Origin: Aquatica leii
Lineage: Eukaryota; Arthropoda; Insecta; Coleoptera; Lampyridae
NCBI GenBank assembly: GCA_035610365.1
Contig: CM069432.1
Coordinates: forward strand, 235,566,104-235,630,103
Length of the DNA: 64,000 bases
Reading direction: 5' to 3'
The stretch's first letter is position 1; every line of letters starts with the position of its first letter. Shown one piece after another: positions 1 through 11,364 of this stretch. The notes beneath the pieces are model-generated. The model saw only the letters and a list, made by a program, of their open reading frames with translations. It was not told the origin of the DNA and did not search any database. The translations under genes and the position numbers were made by a program.

Positions 1-50
1 CTGTATGTGAAACGTAAGAGTTAGCTAACATTAATCACGTTTAATTGAAA

Positions 51-1240
51 CTAGTTTAACTTGCGTAATAAGTCTTGTTGGAGTTTTCTTTTGAACCTCT
101 GATGTTGGTTCTTTTGGCCTAGGTTATATAACACTGCACTTGGGCACTCCGATATTTTGGCAAAGAATCTTGTGCCCAAAGTATTTATAAAGTCTGACAC
201 ATTAGGTAAGTTTAGTACACTGTGTATTTATTCATTTATAACGAACCGGGGAGTTCACTGCAATTCTAGTGATTTTGTTTTGAAGGACTTGAAGTTTTCG
301 TAAATGAGTCTTAGCTGTAGTACTCCAAATTAGATTAGTCGTAGATTACTCTTCTAAATTAACATAGTGCACTATATGCGCAGGTGAAATCTTCTGTTAA
401 TTAAAGGATACAGTAGTGAGAGTCTCGCATAGCATTCGTTTACCTTCTTATTCACGAGGATTTCCCATCCAAGTCGGGTGTCCAAATAAACCTCTAGGTA
501 TTTATCGGCCTTATTTCTTACGTTCCATTCTATGATACGTTGATTGATTGCTACGTTTAGAAGGTCTGGAATTATTTTCAAAGTGAAGACTTTCGCCTGG
601 CTTTTCTTTGGATTGATTTTAATTTTCCATTTGTTATACCATGAGCAGATTGGGTGGAAGGCGCTTTATAGTTGGTTAAAACTTTCATTTTGTGTAATTA
701 CTGCTGTGTCATTACCAAACATTGCTAAAAGGGCATTATTTGTGGTTTGCAGATCATGTGCGTAAATGTTATAAAAAGTTGGTTCCAATACACTCCTCTA
801 ATTGGGCGATATTTGTCCGGTTTTTCATGTTTTTTTCTACTTCAATATGAAAAATATCCCAGTCAACTTTACCTTCAATTAATTTGGGTATCATCCGTAT
901 TGGTAGTGGCATATTGAAGAATGAAAAGATAACTGGTAAGTGATCAGGATCAAGCTCATTTAGCGCAGTTTGATAAATTGGTTTGTTAAAGTTTTTGAAC
1001 AGGATTATGTCTAATATATCTGGGTTATGATCCACTCTTCTAGGATAGTATGTGTAATCTGCGGAAGTTGCTACTTGTATTCCGTGGTTTATAATAAAAT
1101 TATTTAACTTTACACCATTTGAGTTTGTAGCTCTGTATCCTCAGTCTGTAAGTTTGGAGTTCAAATCACATATGACTAATGTTTGATGAATAGCATTAAA
1201 TAATTTAGTGACATCGATTTCCAGCATTTTTTTTATTTGG
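51..1240 (-). pseudogene. LINE ORF2 fragment: endonuclease, partial reverse transcriptase, tail
   Basis: Encodes remnants of the ORF2 polyprotein that nicks target DNA and reverse-transcribes LINE RNA. On the minus strand, around 1150-769, there is a CDLN-like step, then TSADYTYYPRRVDHNPDILDI and LNELDPDHLPVIF, the C-terminal half of an AP-endonuclease-type domain (catalytic SDH seen as SDPDH-like DPDHLP). At 765-370 follow MFGNDTAVI (a degraded YADD active-site box), WYNKWKIKINPKKSQ and YLEVYLDTRLGWE, typical of the RT thumb region. At 370-51 are FVINEQIHS-like and QRFKRKLQQDLLRKL motifs found at the end of Jockey ORF2. Stops interrupt every segment and one aspartate of the RT box is replaced. 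Clearly inactive; clade assignment (Jockey) is by motif recognition. Confidence 0.75.
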
Positions 1241-1850
1241 TTACATATATGCAGCATGAAGTGTAATTTGGACATTGTTTTCTAGGCTCAGTTTAATAGA
1301 AACTGTTTCTAGGTTTTCGAGTTCTAAATTTATTAAAAAATGATCTAATTTACACTTTATAATAATTGGGAATCTAGGAAAAGATCTATCATAACCATCA
1401 TACCGAGTTTGTTGATATTGATTCTGACAAGTACTGGATTCGGTTTGGTTTCTGGATATGGTCAAATTTTGTTTGGAGGTGTTTATGTGGCGATTTAGTT
1501 TTAGATAATAACTGTATCCTTTAAAGTTGGCGGGGTGATATTCTCTGCTGATTGGACATTGCGTATAGTGGTGGCTGTCTTTAAAAGTGTGGTAGTTAAG
1601 ATTGTTGTCTATATAGAATTTTGTCATTTTTCTATAGTCATGCATCGTGTTTAGATTGATTTTAATTTTATTGCTTTTTAGTGATGTTTCAAATTCTCCT
1701 GATGTTTGTTCTTTCAGATCCTTGATAATTTCTTGGTATTTTAAATTTGATGCATAATGTAAGAATATTGGTGGTATTTTTATTTGGTTATCTTGTGTTT
1801 TATTTGTAATACTATTTTATTGGTCCATTTCCATCTCGGCAATACTGCTA
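1241..1850 (-). pseudogene. LINE ORF1 (gag-like) fragment
   Basis: Minus-strand frame upstream of the ORF2 remnant. It contains PPIFLHYASNLKYQEIIKDL, then NNLNYHTF and a glycine-turn region (FKGYSYYLKL). This matches the gag-like nucleic-acid-binding region of insect Jockey elements that precedes CCHC knuckles; no intact CCHC box is visible, so that part is lost or decayed. The longest open piece is 134 codons (1645-1241). Its product would bind LINE RNA. Position immediately 5' of the endonuclease remnant supports the call. Confidence 0.6.
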
Positions 1851-2290
1851 GATATTCCCATCCGATTAATATGCCACGGGCCTCAAACGATATAGTTACG
1901 CCACTGGGGGTATAGCACGCTTAAAATTAATTGCAACTCCATTCTTCAACGAAGTAGACTATTGTATGTCCATGAGTTGCGCAGTTACGTTTTGTACGTA
2001 CCTACTTTATATTTAGAGGCAAATATTCCGTGTTTTCGTAAAAAAGTACGCGGTGTTGTGCTGGATTCAAACAATATGCAAATTTTGCTTTACAACAAAC
2101 AGAAAATGCAAATTGCCGTTAGTGTTTCCATTAAGCACATGCAGACAAAAATTGATAATCGCGCTAATGATGTGAGGTTATGACATGAATTACTTATTTT
2201 TATTGTCCAATTTTTGTACGTTGTATTTCTAGTATATAAATATCATTTTTATTAGCATAATAATCACAATTCTCATAATTTATAATAATA

Positions 2291-3898
2291 ATGGCAAACG
2301 TTGGCGATACGATCTTTTAACTCAACAAACTTATTTAGTTGCAGATCACAAAAGTGAAGAACATGGTGGTACTGACTTGAGTACCACTTGCGTGTCCACT
2401 TCAGAACTGCAAGTTAATATTGAAGATAAAATATATGCAAACACTGTTAACAAGTATCCATCGCTAATAATTCTGCAGAATGTTGGCCTTCAATATATTG
2501 TGATATTAACCCAAAAAATCTGGAGTCGACTGAAGAAGAGATTGATGATAGTGATAATGATCTTAATTATGTTCCAAGTGCCACCAAAGACAAACCAATA
2601 TAAAAAAAAATGCGCACAGAAGAAGAAAAGTAGATAACGCTTACGACTTGAAGACCAGTGGAAAGTTAGTAAAAGACAAACAGTTGCTGTTAAGAACTTG
2701 TAAAAAGAAGTGTAATGAAAAGATTTTTGAAAATATTATAACTGAGCTATTTAACAAGTACTGAGACGCTTCCAAAAATTAGGCATTAAAACATCAGTTT
2801 ATCCTTTCTCACGTATCTACCAAACAAGAAAGCTAAGGCAACAGACTATTTTGTATACTTTAGATACACGCATTACGGTTTGTAAAAAATGTTGCTTTAA
2901 TACTTTGGGGATATTTGATATAGTAGCCAGAAATGTGTGAAAAAAGCAAGACAATTTTATGAGATATGAAAAGCCAACATCAAATAAAATACCTGAACAT
3001 GTGCTTGATGACATACGAATGCGCATCTAAGTGCGAGAGTCACTACAACCGAAAAAGCACGTCCAGATAATTCCTAGGAAGCGACCTTAATATTAACAAA
3101 ATGTACAAGTTGTACAAGTTGTACCAGGAAAAATGTTTGAAAGAAAACCTACAACAAGGCAGCACATCGGGTAATCCTGGGTATATAGAAAAATTTTCAC
3201 ATCCGAGTTCAACTTAAGCTTCAACAAACCCTGAAATGATACTTGTGATCAACATGACATGTTTATGTTAAAACTAAAGCAGAGCAAACCCAAATAATAT
3301 AAGCTAAATATAACGAACACCTTAAAAATGCAAGTGCACAAAAAGTGAGGACACAAAACTAAGAGACAGAAGAACAAAGGTGACCATGTCAGATCTATAA
3401 AATTGTCTGCCTACTTCATATCTGAGAAACAGTCGCTCGTTCGATCTGCTATAGACAATGAACCTAACAATTTTTGATGCAACGGAAAAAAATCTTGTTA
3501 TTATTAAAAATCAAGTTGGAAAAAGTGGGAACAAAATTGCATCAGGTCTACGTAAGTGGGAACTTACTGTTTTAAATGATTTAATCATCTGGTCTGATAA
3601 CTGCCACAGTAAAAATAAAAATGTGGCGATGTCAGTAAATTACTTTCATTTGTTAAGAGAATGTTCTTCATTGAGATCTGTTGCCGGGTTCCACACACAC
3701 AATAAGACAGACCACGTTTATTGGCACTATATTGTGCAAATTGAATTGGCAGACTTTAAAAATTATGCAATATTGTATTCAGGTTCCGCTGCCGATGCCG
3801 TTGACAAACAGGAAAAAAATGTAAACAAAGAGGATTTTATTATCTCATCTGTCGTATGGTGTCAAGCGAGAGCAGATCAAACTTATGTGTTGTATTAG
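2291..3898 (+). pseudogene. DUF7869-like repeat-associated gene, copy 1 (decayed)
   Basis: Begins at an ATG (MANVGDTIF) 57 bp after a TATATAAATA sequence at 2234. Collinear, stop-interrupted segments follow: SVYPFSRIY (about 2800), ITVCKKCCFNTLGIFDIVARN (2873-2935), EHVLDDIRMRI, FNLSFNKP then NDTCDQHDMF (3207-3265), and an open 146-codon stretch (3458-3898) with WSDNCHSKNKNVAMSVNYFHL. The order VCK.FLxTLGI, FNxxFNxSFxxPxxDxCxxC, SDNCxxxNKN is the signature of a large family of uncharacterised insect proteins with a DUF7869-type domain. That family is multicopy and presumably transposon-encoded, with a nuclease-like acidic core; its biochemical role is not established. At least ten stops or shifts make this copy non-functional. 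A second, minus-strand copy lies at 8.7-13.4 kb. Confidence 0.6.
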
Positions 3899-5377
3899 AA
3901 AACCTAATTTTCTGATGAAGCTATTTACAAATTCTCTTACAATAGATCCCTGAACAGTTTCTTTCTGTTTACATTAATCTGAAGGTTTCCGAAGAAGATG
4001 AAGATGATTAATAACGGCATCTTATTCAATAATTCTTACTATTTTGTTAGGTATCAGTTTGTCTTTTCCATTTGTTAGTTCTGAAATAAATTAGTCTTCA
4101 AAAAAATCTTGTATTTGATTACTCCTATCTCTATAATACTCGTGCTTACCTAGACATAATTTTAATGGCAAATGATCGTAATTCCGTTTGTAATTAACAG
4201 GTAAACTTTTAATGGTAAAAGAATATACGTTTGGTTACAACCTTTTAACTCTGATCCACAGATATATACCACTGATCCTCATAATACACATAATAGTGTT
4301 TTTCGTGTCGTATTGTTTTATTTTGCCACGTTTTTTTTCTGAATTATTTTTATACCAAAAAAATGTTTTACTCTGGGCATTAGCGCAAAAGTTGCCTGCG
4401 AAAGCAATAAATTATCTACACCGCATTCTTCATAATTTTGTAACAAAAATATAATATGCTTATTTTAAGAAATTTTCTTTCCTATAAAAAGGGTTTTTTT
4501 ATTTTTTTCTTTGTGTCTTACGGGTTTTCTCTTTTGGTGATACTTGTGCTCTTTGCTGAACAACCTGTCAGTCAACAAGCAACTCCTTTGTTTTACTGCA
4601 ATATTTTATTCGAATTGTCACAGTGTTAGTCAATACTTATTGTATGAATAAGAATGTAATCGGTGTAAATAATCTCACTGTTTTATGCGCATATTTGACT
4701 CAAAAATAAATGTTAGTCCCTTGTTCGAATATTTGAATATCAAATTTTGTTTTATTTTTCGTATTTGATATTATTAGTAATAAAAATGCATACATATAAA
4801 AAAAACACTGAAACAAGTTTTTATAAATCGTTTTTTAATTTAATTGATAATTTGCTAAAAACTTTACGTAAAATAAATTCGAAGTTAATTGGTCTATTTC
4901 AGTTAATTACTTAAAAACAAGTCAATTTGTTTAGTATGAATAAAATTTTGACCTAATTATGGCTTTAATAAAGTGCAATTATGTTTATTGGCAATGAATA
5001 TTATTTATCTTTTTTTCTAGTGTTATATCTGTTTTTATAATTATTCTTTTATTGATGCAAATATATGTATATTAAAATCAACGCATCTATAATTTTATTT
5101 TAAAAGCGTTGAGACATAAACAGAAAAAGTTTGTGTAACTTTAAAAACACTTTTTATAATTATCGACACTAAAACAAACAGTGGCCAATGAAAAAAAAAT
5201 AAATTTATTGTATCTGTAATTTTATCTAAAAAAAAACACTAAATTATTATATTTCAGGCTTACCTACAGGTACCTGAAGATTCTTTGTTTTGTAGATTAA
5301 AAACAATAATTTATTTATATGGAGAAGGAACATTTAAAGACGACGTAAAATCCTGAATTAAAAATTATCTAGAGGGG
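3899..5377. other. No recognised gene; weak minus-strand coding-like patch at 4015-4200
   Basis: About 1.5 kb of very AT-rich DNA with no convincing gene. On the minus strand at about 4200-4015 a frame reads YDHLPLKL, KHEYYRDRSNQIQDFF and NGKDKLIPNKIVRI with one stop, more protein-like than its surroundings and followed by an acidic-serine run. I do not recognise it firmly. The 80-codon plus-strand frame at 4212-4454 looks like chance. Confidence 0.4.
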
Positions 5378-5575
5378 TCCATATCACAACGTACAATGAC
5401 CATAACGTCCAACTGTCATATCGTCTAAATTCTCGGTGATTGCAACGCTTACTTGATCATAACATCAAGATTCCACAATTAATCACAACGTCCAACATGA
5501 TCACAACGCCAAAACTTCACGATTCATCGCAACCTCCAAATTTCACTATTGATCACAACGCCCTACTCAAATATA
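5378..5575 (+). repeat. Left cluster of ~26-bp repeats (foldback-like inverted terminus)
   Basis: At least six diverged units of about 26 bp built on TGATCACAACGTCCAAA. One unit is an odd variant containing AAATTCTCGGTG followed by TGCAACGC and ACTTGATCA. The same units, including the same variant in the same relative place, occur inverted at 14042-14180. Inverted termini made of short tandem repeats are the hallmark of foldback-type DNA elements; that interpretation is inference. Confidence 0.65.
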
Positions 5576-6109
5576 ACTCCTAATTTGCTTTGGCGATCAT
5601 AGTGCTTTCTTGATGTATTTTTTTAACAAATACACATGTTCCCAATGCGTTTAAAATATTTTTATAAATGTTTATATTGATCTATTGATCTCTACATTTT
5701 CAGATGATTTACAAGCAACTCCAATGTTGTTTTTCGCCGAATTTGTTTTATGCAAATGATGTTATCACCTCATAATAAGAATCAATACAAATAATGTGTA
5801 CATTATATATATTACATCGGAACTGAACAAAGTTGTGTAATGATAATCCAATTTCTTTCTTTTTATTATTTTGATTAAAAATAATACTTGTTGTTTTTTT
5901 AGTAAAACGATAAATACTTTATTTTATATTACATTAAGCTTATGATTAAAGTATAAAAATTGTTTAGTTTATGATCCATAGTACTTGCAGCAAAGCGTCT
6001 GCTGAATATTTTTATATTACGAAACCATTTTCTTCCAAATATTTTTTAACTGTCGTCAAGAAATGGATTGGTTTTTTATTATTTACAAAATAAGCAAATA
6101 GTGGTTAGT
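5576..6109. other. AT-rich spacer, nothing recognised
   Basis: About 530 bp between the repeat cluster and the inverted-repeat element at 6110. Only short A/T runs; no coding signature, RNA gene or repeat structure seen. Confidence 0.5.
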
Positions 6110-7394
6110 ATCCCAGTAAACACAAAATTGATAATGTTTAGTAACAGTTTCAAAACAAAAAATTTATGATTCACTCTTGTTTCAAACATAAAAGAAACCT
6201 AACTGCAATAAAATAGCTATAAGTCCATCGCTGTTTCACTTATTTGAATCAGTATAGTTTCGGTATTTTAAATTCAAACCTGTTGCAAAACAAATGTTGC
6301 ATTCGGTTTACGTTTTAAAAGCTTCGTTCTTGAACTGATACTAAATGATCGATACATGTATGATTTTTTTGTTTCAATAATCAACTAAAACAATTCTTTC
6401 AATAATATAATAATACATTTTCGAATGCACGTTTCAAAATTTATTGCACAATAAATATTTTTAAATACATTATCACATTGAGTTTTTACATATTGCAAAT
6501 TTCTTTGATGTGGTCTTTTCACGGAAGCCTCGAAAACTGCATCAGTTACTGTTGGGTAGCAACTTTTAACCGCATCTGTAACATAGAAATAAATATTTCA
6601 TTTATATACATACATAATCATAGAGTTACACAAAATTAATTACATTTTTTAAATAAAAAACAACACAAACTTAATATAAATATCACTTTAGCAATCATAA
6701 GAAAGTTATAAAAACACTGTGAATACCTTTAGCTGTACATAATCGTATAGAAAACATGAAGAATTGAACTGTAATTATAAATCCTATCATCAGATTTACG
6801 CAATAATCTACCTTAACGCAACCATGTGTGTTAATTTACATTTTTTTTATACAAATTAAAACATGATACATAAAGAACAGAAATGATAATAATATCGATT
6901 ACGTTTATGGATTATAATAAAATGTTTCGACTTACCGTTTATTGTTCCATTTCGTAATTGTACACACAGCATCACTTATCAAACTGCAACCGAACAAGTG
7001 AAAAGATATCAATTTGCAGCGCAAGCGTTGACGACAGTAATCAAAAGTATAGCAACGACTAATGCTGACTAATTACAAAGTATTCGTTTTTCCTAGAACG
7101 ATTCTACTGTTTTGAAAATAATTCAATCTTATTTAATCGATCTTCAAGCAATTCTAGTTATTCAAAAAATATTCGGATTTAACAAATCAGTTTTTAACCG
7201 GTTGCTGATTATGGGAAAAAAATTGCAAGTACTGAAACGGTTCAAAACTGATTGTGAAAAATCGGAACTCTTTCAATTTATTCACTGTCAGTTACATGTT
7301 AATGATATAAAAATGGAACTAACACGAAACAACGTATTGAAACAATTGTTTTAATTTTGTGACTGTAACAGTTTCAATCCGTGTTTACTGGGAT
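6110..7394. mobile_element. Unclassified terminal-inverted-repeat element (1.28 kb)
   Basis: The left end reads ATCCCAGTAAACACAAAATT and the right end, reverse-complemented, reads ATCCCAGTAAACACGGATTG: a perfect 14-bp terminal inverted repeat. AACAGTTTCAA (left) and TGAAACTGTTACAG (right, reversed) recur just inside. The interior is AT-rich with no convincing transposase; the 80-codon frame at 7112-7354 looks incidental. Most likely a non-autonomous DNA transposon. No clear target-site duplication is visible, so the superfamily is open. Confidence 0.65.
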
Positions 7395-7563
7395 TGTTGG
7401 CAGTGAATGTTTTGAACACTTGTACATATGTACCGCACTGAATTATGTACTAGAAAGACAATTAAAGAAAGTATTTACGATGTCTCTTAATTTTACTGAT
7501 AGCAACTGACAATAAATTTTTTTGTGTTAACAAAAATTGTGTGCAAAGGCAAAGTGTAGTGAA

Positions 7564-7755
7564 ATCGAAATCACATCGAATTCACATCGAAATCACATCG
7601 ACATCATATCGATATCACATCGACATCACCTCGACATCACCTCGACATCATATCGACATCATATCGACATCATATCGACATCACATCGACATCATATCGA
7701 CATCACATCGACACCATATCGACATCACATCGACATCATATCGACTTCACATCGA
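7564..7755. repeat. 11-bp tandem repeat (satellite)
   Basis: About 17 head-to-tail copies of an 11-bp unit, consensus CATATCGACAT with CACATCGACAT and CACCTCGACAT variants. Because 11 is not a multiple of 3, the array is open in two frames and would encode an 11-residue periodic peptide rich in H, I, D and S. Those frames are a by-product of the repeat, not a gene. Confidence 0.9.
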
Positions 7756-8639
7756 TGTTTTCCTCCAATTTGACAGCACTGTGCATAATTAACTGCCAGA
7801 TTTTTTTAAGAAAGAAGCATTGTTACTTAAAAATGAAATGGTTTCTAAAGCCATTTTGACAAGTGCATCATTAAAATCAATATATGTGTAAAACAATGTT
7901 TGGTAAATGATTACATTATTTATTTGTTACATTTTATTTCAATAAATCTATTGTTCATTTATTTCATCCGCCTACTTAAATGTATAAATATGCAATAAAC
8001 AAGCAATTTTTTTTATTTTGAACATCTTAATTAATGCAACAGTATTTATCAAGCAGTTTAGCGACCTATTATAGTACAATGTTTTTTAATCGCGTAACGA
8101 TTCGCTTTGCTTTAATTTTTTGTTCGCTTAATTTTTACCAACTGTAACTAATATTCCTATTTATACATTTATTTTAAAATTATAATTTTCTTATTGATTT
8201 AACTTATAAAGCAAAGAAAATACTGCATTTATATTGTTGAAAAAGGGCCTTAAGAAAGTCATTAAATAATTCAGTGACGTGTTGAAATGATTGGGATTAA
8301 ATTATCTAGTATTTATCATCAATAAAATAATTTTTGTGTGTGTTTACGGTTTCATTACTAATTAGTTAAATTAGAAATTACTTAAATATTATTAAATGAT
8401 TACTAAAATTAAATTAATATTACCTATTAATTATTAAGTGAGGCATATAGATACAAAGTGCATCATGTCCAATTGGAGAAAAACACGTAAAGCTTATAGA
8501 GGCAAAATTGTTAAGTAGTAATAATGTGTTTAAACCTAGTTATATTGTTTTTGGCAACTTATCTTATAAGTTCAAAAAATCTTCAGGCTATGGTTTCCGA
8601 GAAACTGTCATTGTAAACAAGTAATTAAACACAAAGGTA
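7756..8639. other. AT-rich spacer, nothing recognised
   Basis: About 880 bp after the satellite. Many short A/T stretches; no frame with protein character and no RNA gene seen. Confidence 0.5.
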
Positions 8640-9300
8640 AATTTAAAACTCGAAGCTTTGTTCAGCTGTATCAGCATCTTGACAAGACGGCCAGTCTTGT
8701 TCTTCTTCTGGAGCTTGTGAAGCGTTCATTATTTTCAAATAAAGTTGTAAAATAGCACAATGATCTATCTTTACTCCAGACTACGTCACTGCGATAAAAT
8801 GGTTCTCCTCGAACTAAAATTCTACTGGGAGTACCTTTCGTAGATTGAAATTAGAAATGCCAAGAAACTGGCGGTTTTATTACATTATGTATTTCAGTTC
8901 GCCAATCGCGAATCTTATGATTTTTTCCCATTCTGAAAACTTTTATAATTTTTCTAGAACCATCTGGATTTATCACCGTTGAAGTTTTTCTTACTACCTT
9001 TTTAATATTACCAAACACTATCCAGAGGGATGTAATAGTGTCCTGCTACAGGAAAAATGATCTCCAACTGAGTTACATAATTTGGAGCATTACACAGCAT
9101 CTAATTGCACAACATTCCTACAAATATCGTATTTTTGTTTTGACTTCCAGCTCCATCACAAAATAAAAGAATAGTATTAATTTGAGGAATAATTGCGTAT
9201 GTACTTAAGATATAATGGACTGCTGATGCAATTTTAGTTGAATTTTTTATTGGCCAAAATGATACAACAAACTCTTAATGATTTATGTATGTCCAACATC
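8640..9300 (-). pseudogene. DUF7869-like gene, copy 2, C-terminal part
   Basis: On the minus strand the segments KIASAVHYILSTY, ILLFCDGAGSQNKNTIFVGM, TQLEIIFPVAGHYYIP, DWRTEIHNVI, PPVSWHF and ILVRGEPFYRSD appear in the order expected for the C-terminal half of the DUF7869-type insect family; the CDGAGSQNKN box is its acidic signature. A few stops and one frameshift break it. The N-terminal part of the same gene lies on the same strand at about 13.1-13.4 kb, and the DNA between belongs to other elements. So this is one gene split by insertions, with the middle (the ESHY and cysteine region) missing. Function unknown; probably transposon-encoded. Confidence 0.65.
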
Positions 9301-9304
9301 AATG

Positions 9305-11035
9305 TTTTTTTTGGTCGGACTCAACAATAGCTTTATCGTGGATAAAGGTAGGCCCGGAGAAGTGGAAAACATTCGTAGCTATTAGAAACAGTACAATTTG
9401 TGGAATAATATCAAGTAAGAGTTGAGGACACGTAAAAACAAGTGATAATCCTGTTGACGTAATATCCAGAGGGATAGCACTATCTAAGTTAAAAGAGTTT
9501 AATTTATGATGAAAAGGACCACAGTGGTTACAATTGGATTTGTTAACTTTACCAATTTTAAACAGTATCTTCACAACAACGGAAGAAGCTCGAAAACCAC
9601 AAATAAAAAGCTTGACTGTCGACATTGAAGAATTCACATTGGAATCAAGATTTTCATCGTTACAAAAGTTTATTAGGGTAGTTTCCTATTATATTAGATT
9701 CTCAGCAAAGTGCAGAAACCGGTCAAGTAACAAAAGCTTGATTACAACAGAAGAACTAAACCATAGTATGATACAAATTATAAAATTGGTGCAACACAAG
9801 GAATGGAAAAAAGAAATCACGAAGATTCAACAAAAACAAGTCATTGACTAAAAAAGTAGACTGTTGCCATTACAACCATTTCTTGGCTCAGATGGAATCC
9901 TTCAAGTTGGGAAAAGACTTCAACATAATAGTGCAATCGCAAATTGTAGGAGATGTACATTACAAACTATTACATAGTGGGAACCAACTTACTGCAGCAT
10001 ATATACGAGGCAAGTATTAGTTAATAAACGTAAAAGAAATCATTCGTCAAGATAACCATAGACGTGTGAAATGCTTACCGTATAGAAATTCAACGTTACA
10101 GCAAGTAATGGGAGTACTACCAGCACCTAGAGTAACACCATCGTTACCGTTCTTTCACACAGGAGTAGATTATGCAGGACCTATACAAATTCGAACTTCT
10201 AAAGGACGAGGACATCACCAGGATAAAGGATACATTGTAATTTTTGCATTTTTAGCCACAACAGCAGTACACTTAGAAGCTGTGAGTGGTATGACTACAA
10301 ATGCATTTTTTGCTGCCTTTAAAAGATTTACATCAAGAAGAGGAAACAGTAGCCGCATATACAGTGACAATGGAACGACTTTTGTAGGAGTTAATAAAGC
10401 ATTACAAAAAGAGATGAAGAACATGTTAGAAGATGATTTCATGCAGCAAAAATTGACAACAGTTAGGGTACATTGGCATTTCATTCCTGTGGTAGCTTCG
10501 CATATCGGAGGGCTCTGAGAAGCAGCTGTAAAATGCATAACATATCATCTAAAACGAATTAATAGGAGCACCACGCTAACACACGAAGAGTTGTCTATAT
10601 TATTATGTCAAATAGAACAATGTTTAAACTTTAGACTATTTTGTCCGTTGACATCCGAGCCAAATGACATTGCAACATTATTTCCTGGACATTTTATGAT
10701 TAGTAAGAAATTGATCACACCAAATGAGCCATCTGGAGAATTTCAATACAACAGTGGAAACTAATACAAAGAATGAAAAATGACTTTTGAAAAATTTGGA
10801 GCAAGGAATATTTAAATTCATTACAAAAACGAGCTACGTGGATAATAACACAAAGCAATATAAGTACAGAATATTTAGTTCTACATAAAGAAGAGAATAA
10901 CATTCCTAGCAAGGGTAACAGAAGTGCACTCAGGAACAGATGCAAATGTGAGAGCTGTTACAATAAAAACAAAAGGGGGGGGACAGTTTTAATACGACTA
11001 ATTAAAAAAATAATTTAAGTACCGACAGAATAGGA
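9305..11035 (+). pseudogene. BEL/Pao retrotransposon pol fragment: RNase H, integrase
   Basis: Plus-strand remnant starting inside RNase H: FWSDSTIALSWI, KWKTFVAIRNS and DNPVDVISRG (9306-9480). Next is the connector FSSLQKFIRVV then LITTEELNHSMIQIIKLVQ (9640-9790), then integrase: PFLGSDGILQVGKRL, PAPRVTPSLPFFHTGVDYAGP (first catalytic D), TTAVHLEAVSGMTTNAFFAA, RRGNSSRIYSDNGTTFVG (second D) and HIGGL-EAAVK (glutamate region). A UGA interrupts HIGGL/EAAVK at about 10516. The tail runs through HEELSILLCQIEQCLN, PNDIATLFPGHFMI and ARVTEVHSGTDANVRAV to about 11035. These motifs and their order are diagnostic of BEL/Pao. gag, protease, RT and LTRs are absent, and the left edge abuts the DUF7869-like gene at about 9300. 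Confidence 0.85.
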
Positions 11036-11364
11036 TAACGAACAGAAGCCACAGTCAAAACCTGCTAGACTTAACCGATTAACAATTGTATTAGGCATGC
11101 TAATATTAAATACAACGCACATACAGGTATTTCGACAATCTAGGCGGCCAAAAGTCAATGGGACAAAATGCAAAAATATTTGGAAAAAACGATCACTTAT
11201 GTCAAAAGATTAGTGTAAGTGCAATACCCAGGTACCCTTTTTTCTTCACGTGCACGAGACACCTGCACTAGCAGTTTGAATTCGATTATCTCACTTGGTG
11301 TATGTGTATATGTTTTCGGCGTTCGCGTAAACATACAAATTTAAACGAATATTTTTATTCGTTT
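11036..11364 (+). other. BEL/Pao downstream region, possible start of an env-like frame
   Basis: Follows the integrase. A short frame (about 11070-11210) begins with hydrophobic TIVLGMLILNTTHIQVF, as a signal peptide would, but carries stops. It could be the start of an envelope-like gene whose later part is the frame at 12834-13135. Low certainty. Confidence 0.25.

Larger units (their letters stand above)
51..1860 (-). mobile_element. Jockey-type non-LTR retrotransposon (LINE) remnant
   Basis: Read on the minus strand, the order from high to low coordinates is gag-like ORF1 (about 1860-1241), endonuclease (about 1240-769), reverse transcriptase (about 768-370) and the ORF2 tail (370-51), which is the Jockey layout. 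All parts are broken by stops and frameshifts. The endonuclease runs almost directly into the YADD region of the reverse transcriptase, so the RT fingers and most of the palm have been deleted. No poly-A or simple-repeat tail is seen between 51 and the window edge, so the true 3' end may lie outside the window. Confidence 0.8.

Noticed and set aside
1962..2183. 73-codon plus-strand frame before the first DUF7869-like gene
   Set aside because: No recognisable motif, and it ends before the TATATAAATA and ATG of that gene.
5378..5575. Regularly spaced repeats considered as a CRISPR array
   Set aside because: Units are diverged and contiguous without unique spacers, no cas genes, and the context is a eukaryotic genome.
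7537..7792. Two overlapping open frames over the 11-bp array with an 11-residue periodic peptide
   Set aside because: Openness in two frames follows from the 11-bp repeat lacking stops; no flanking gene structure.
11191..11200. CACTTATGTC as a Transib-type terminus
   Set aside because: No matching inverted end downstream and the gene is truncated at its 3' side; too short to support.
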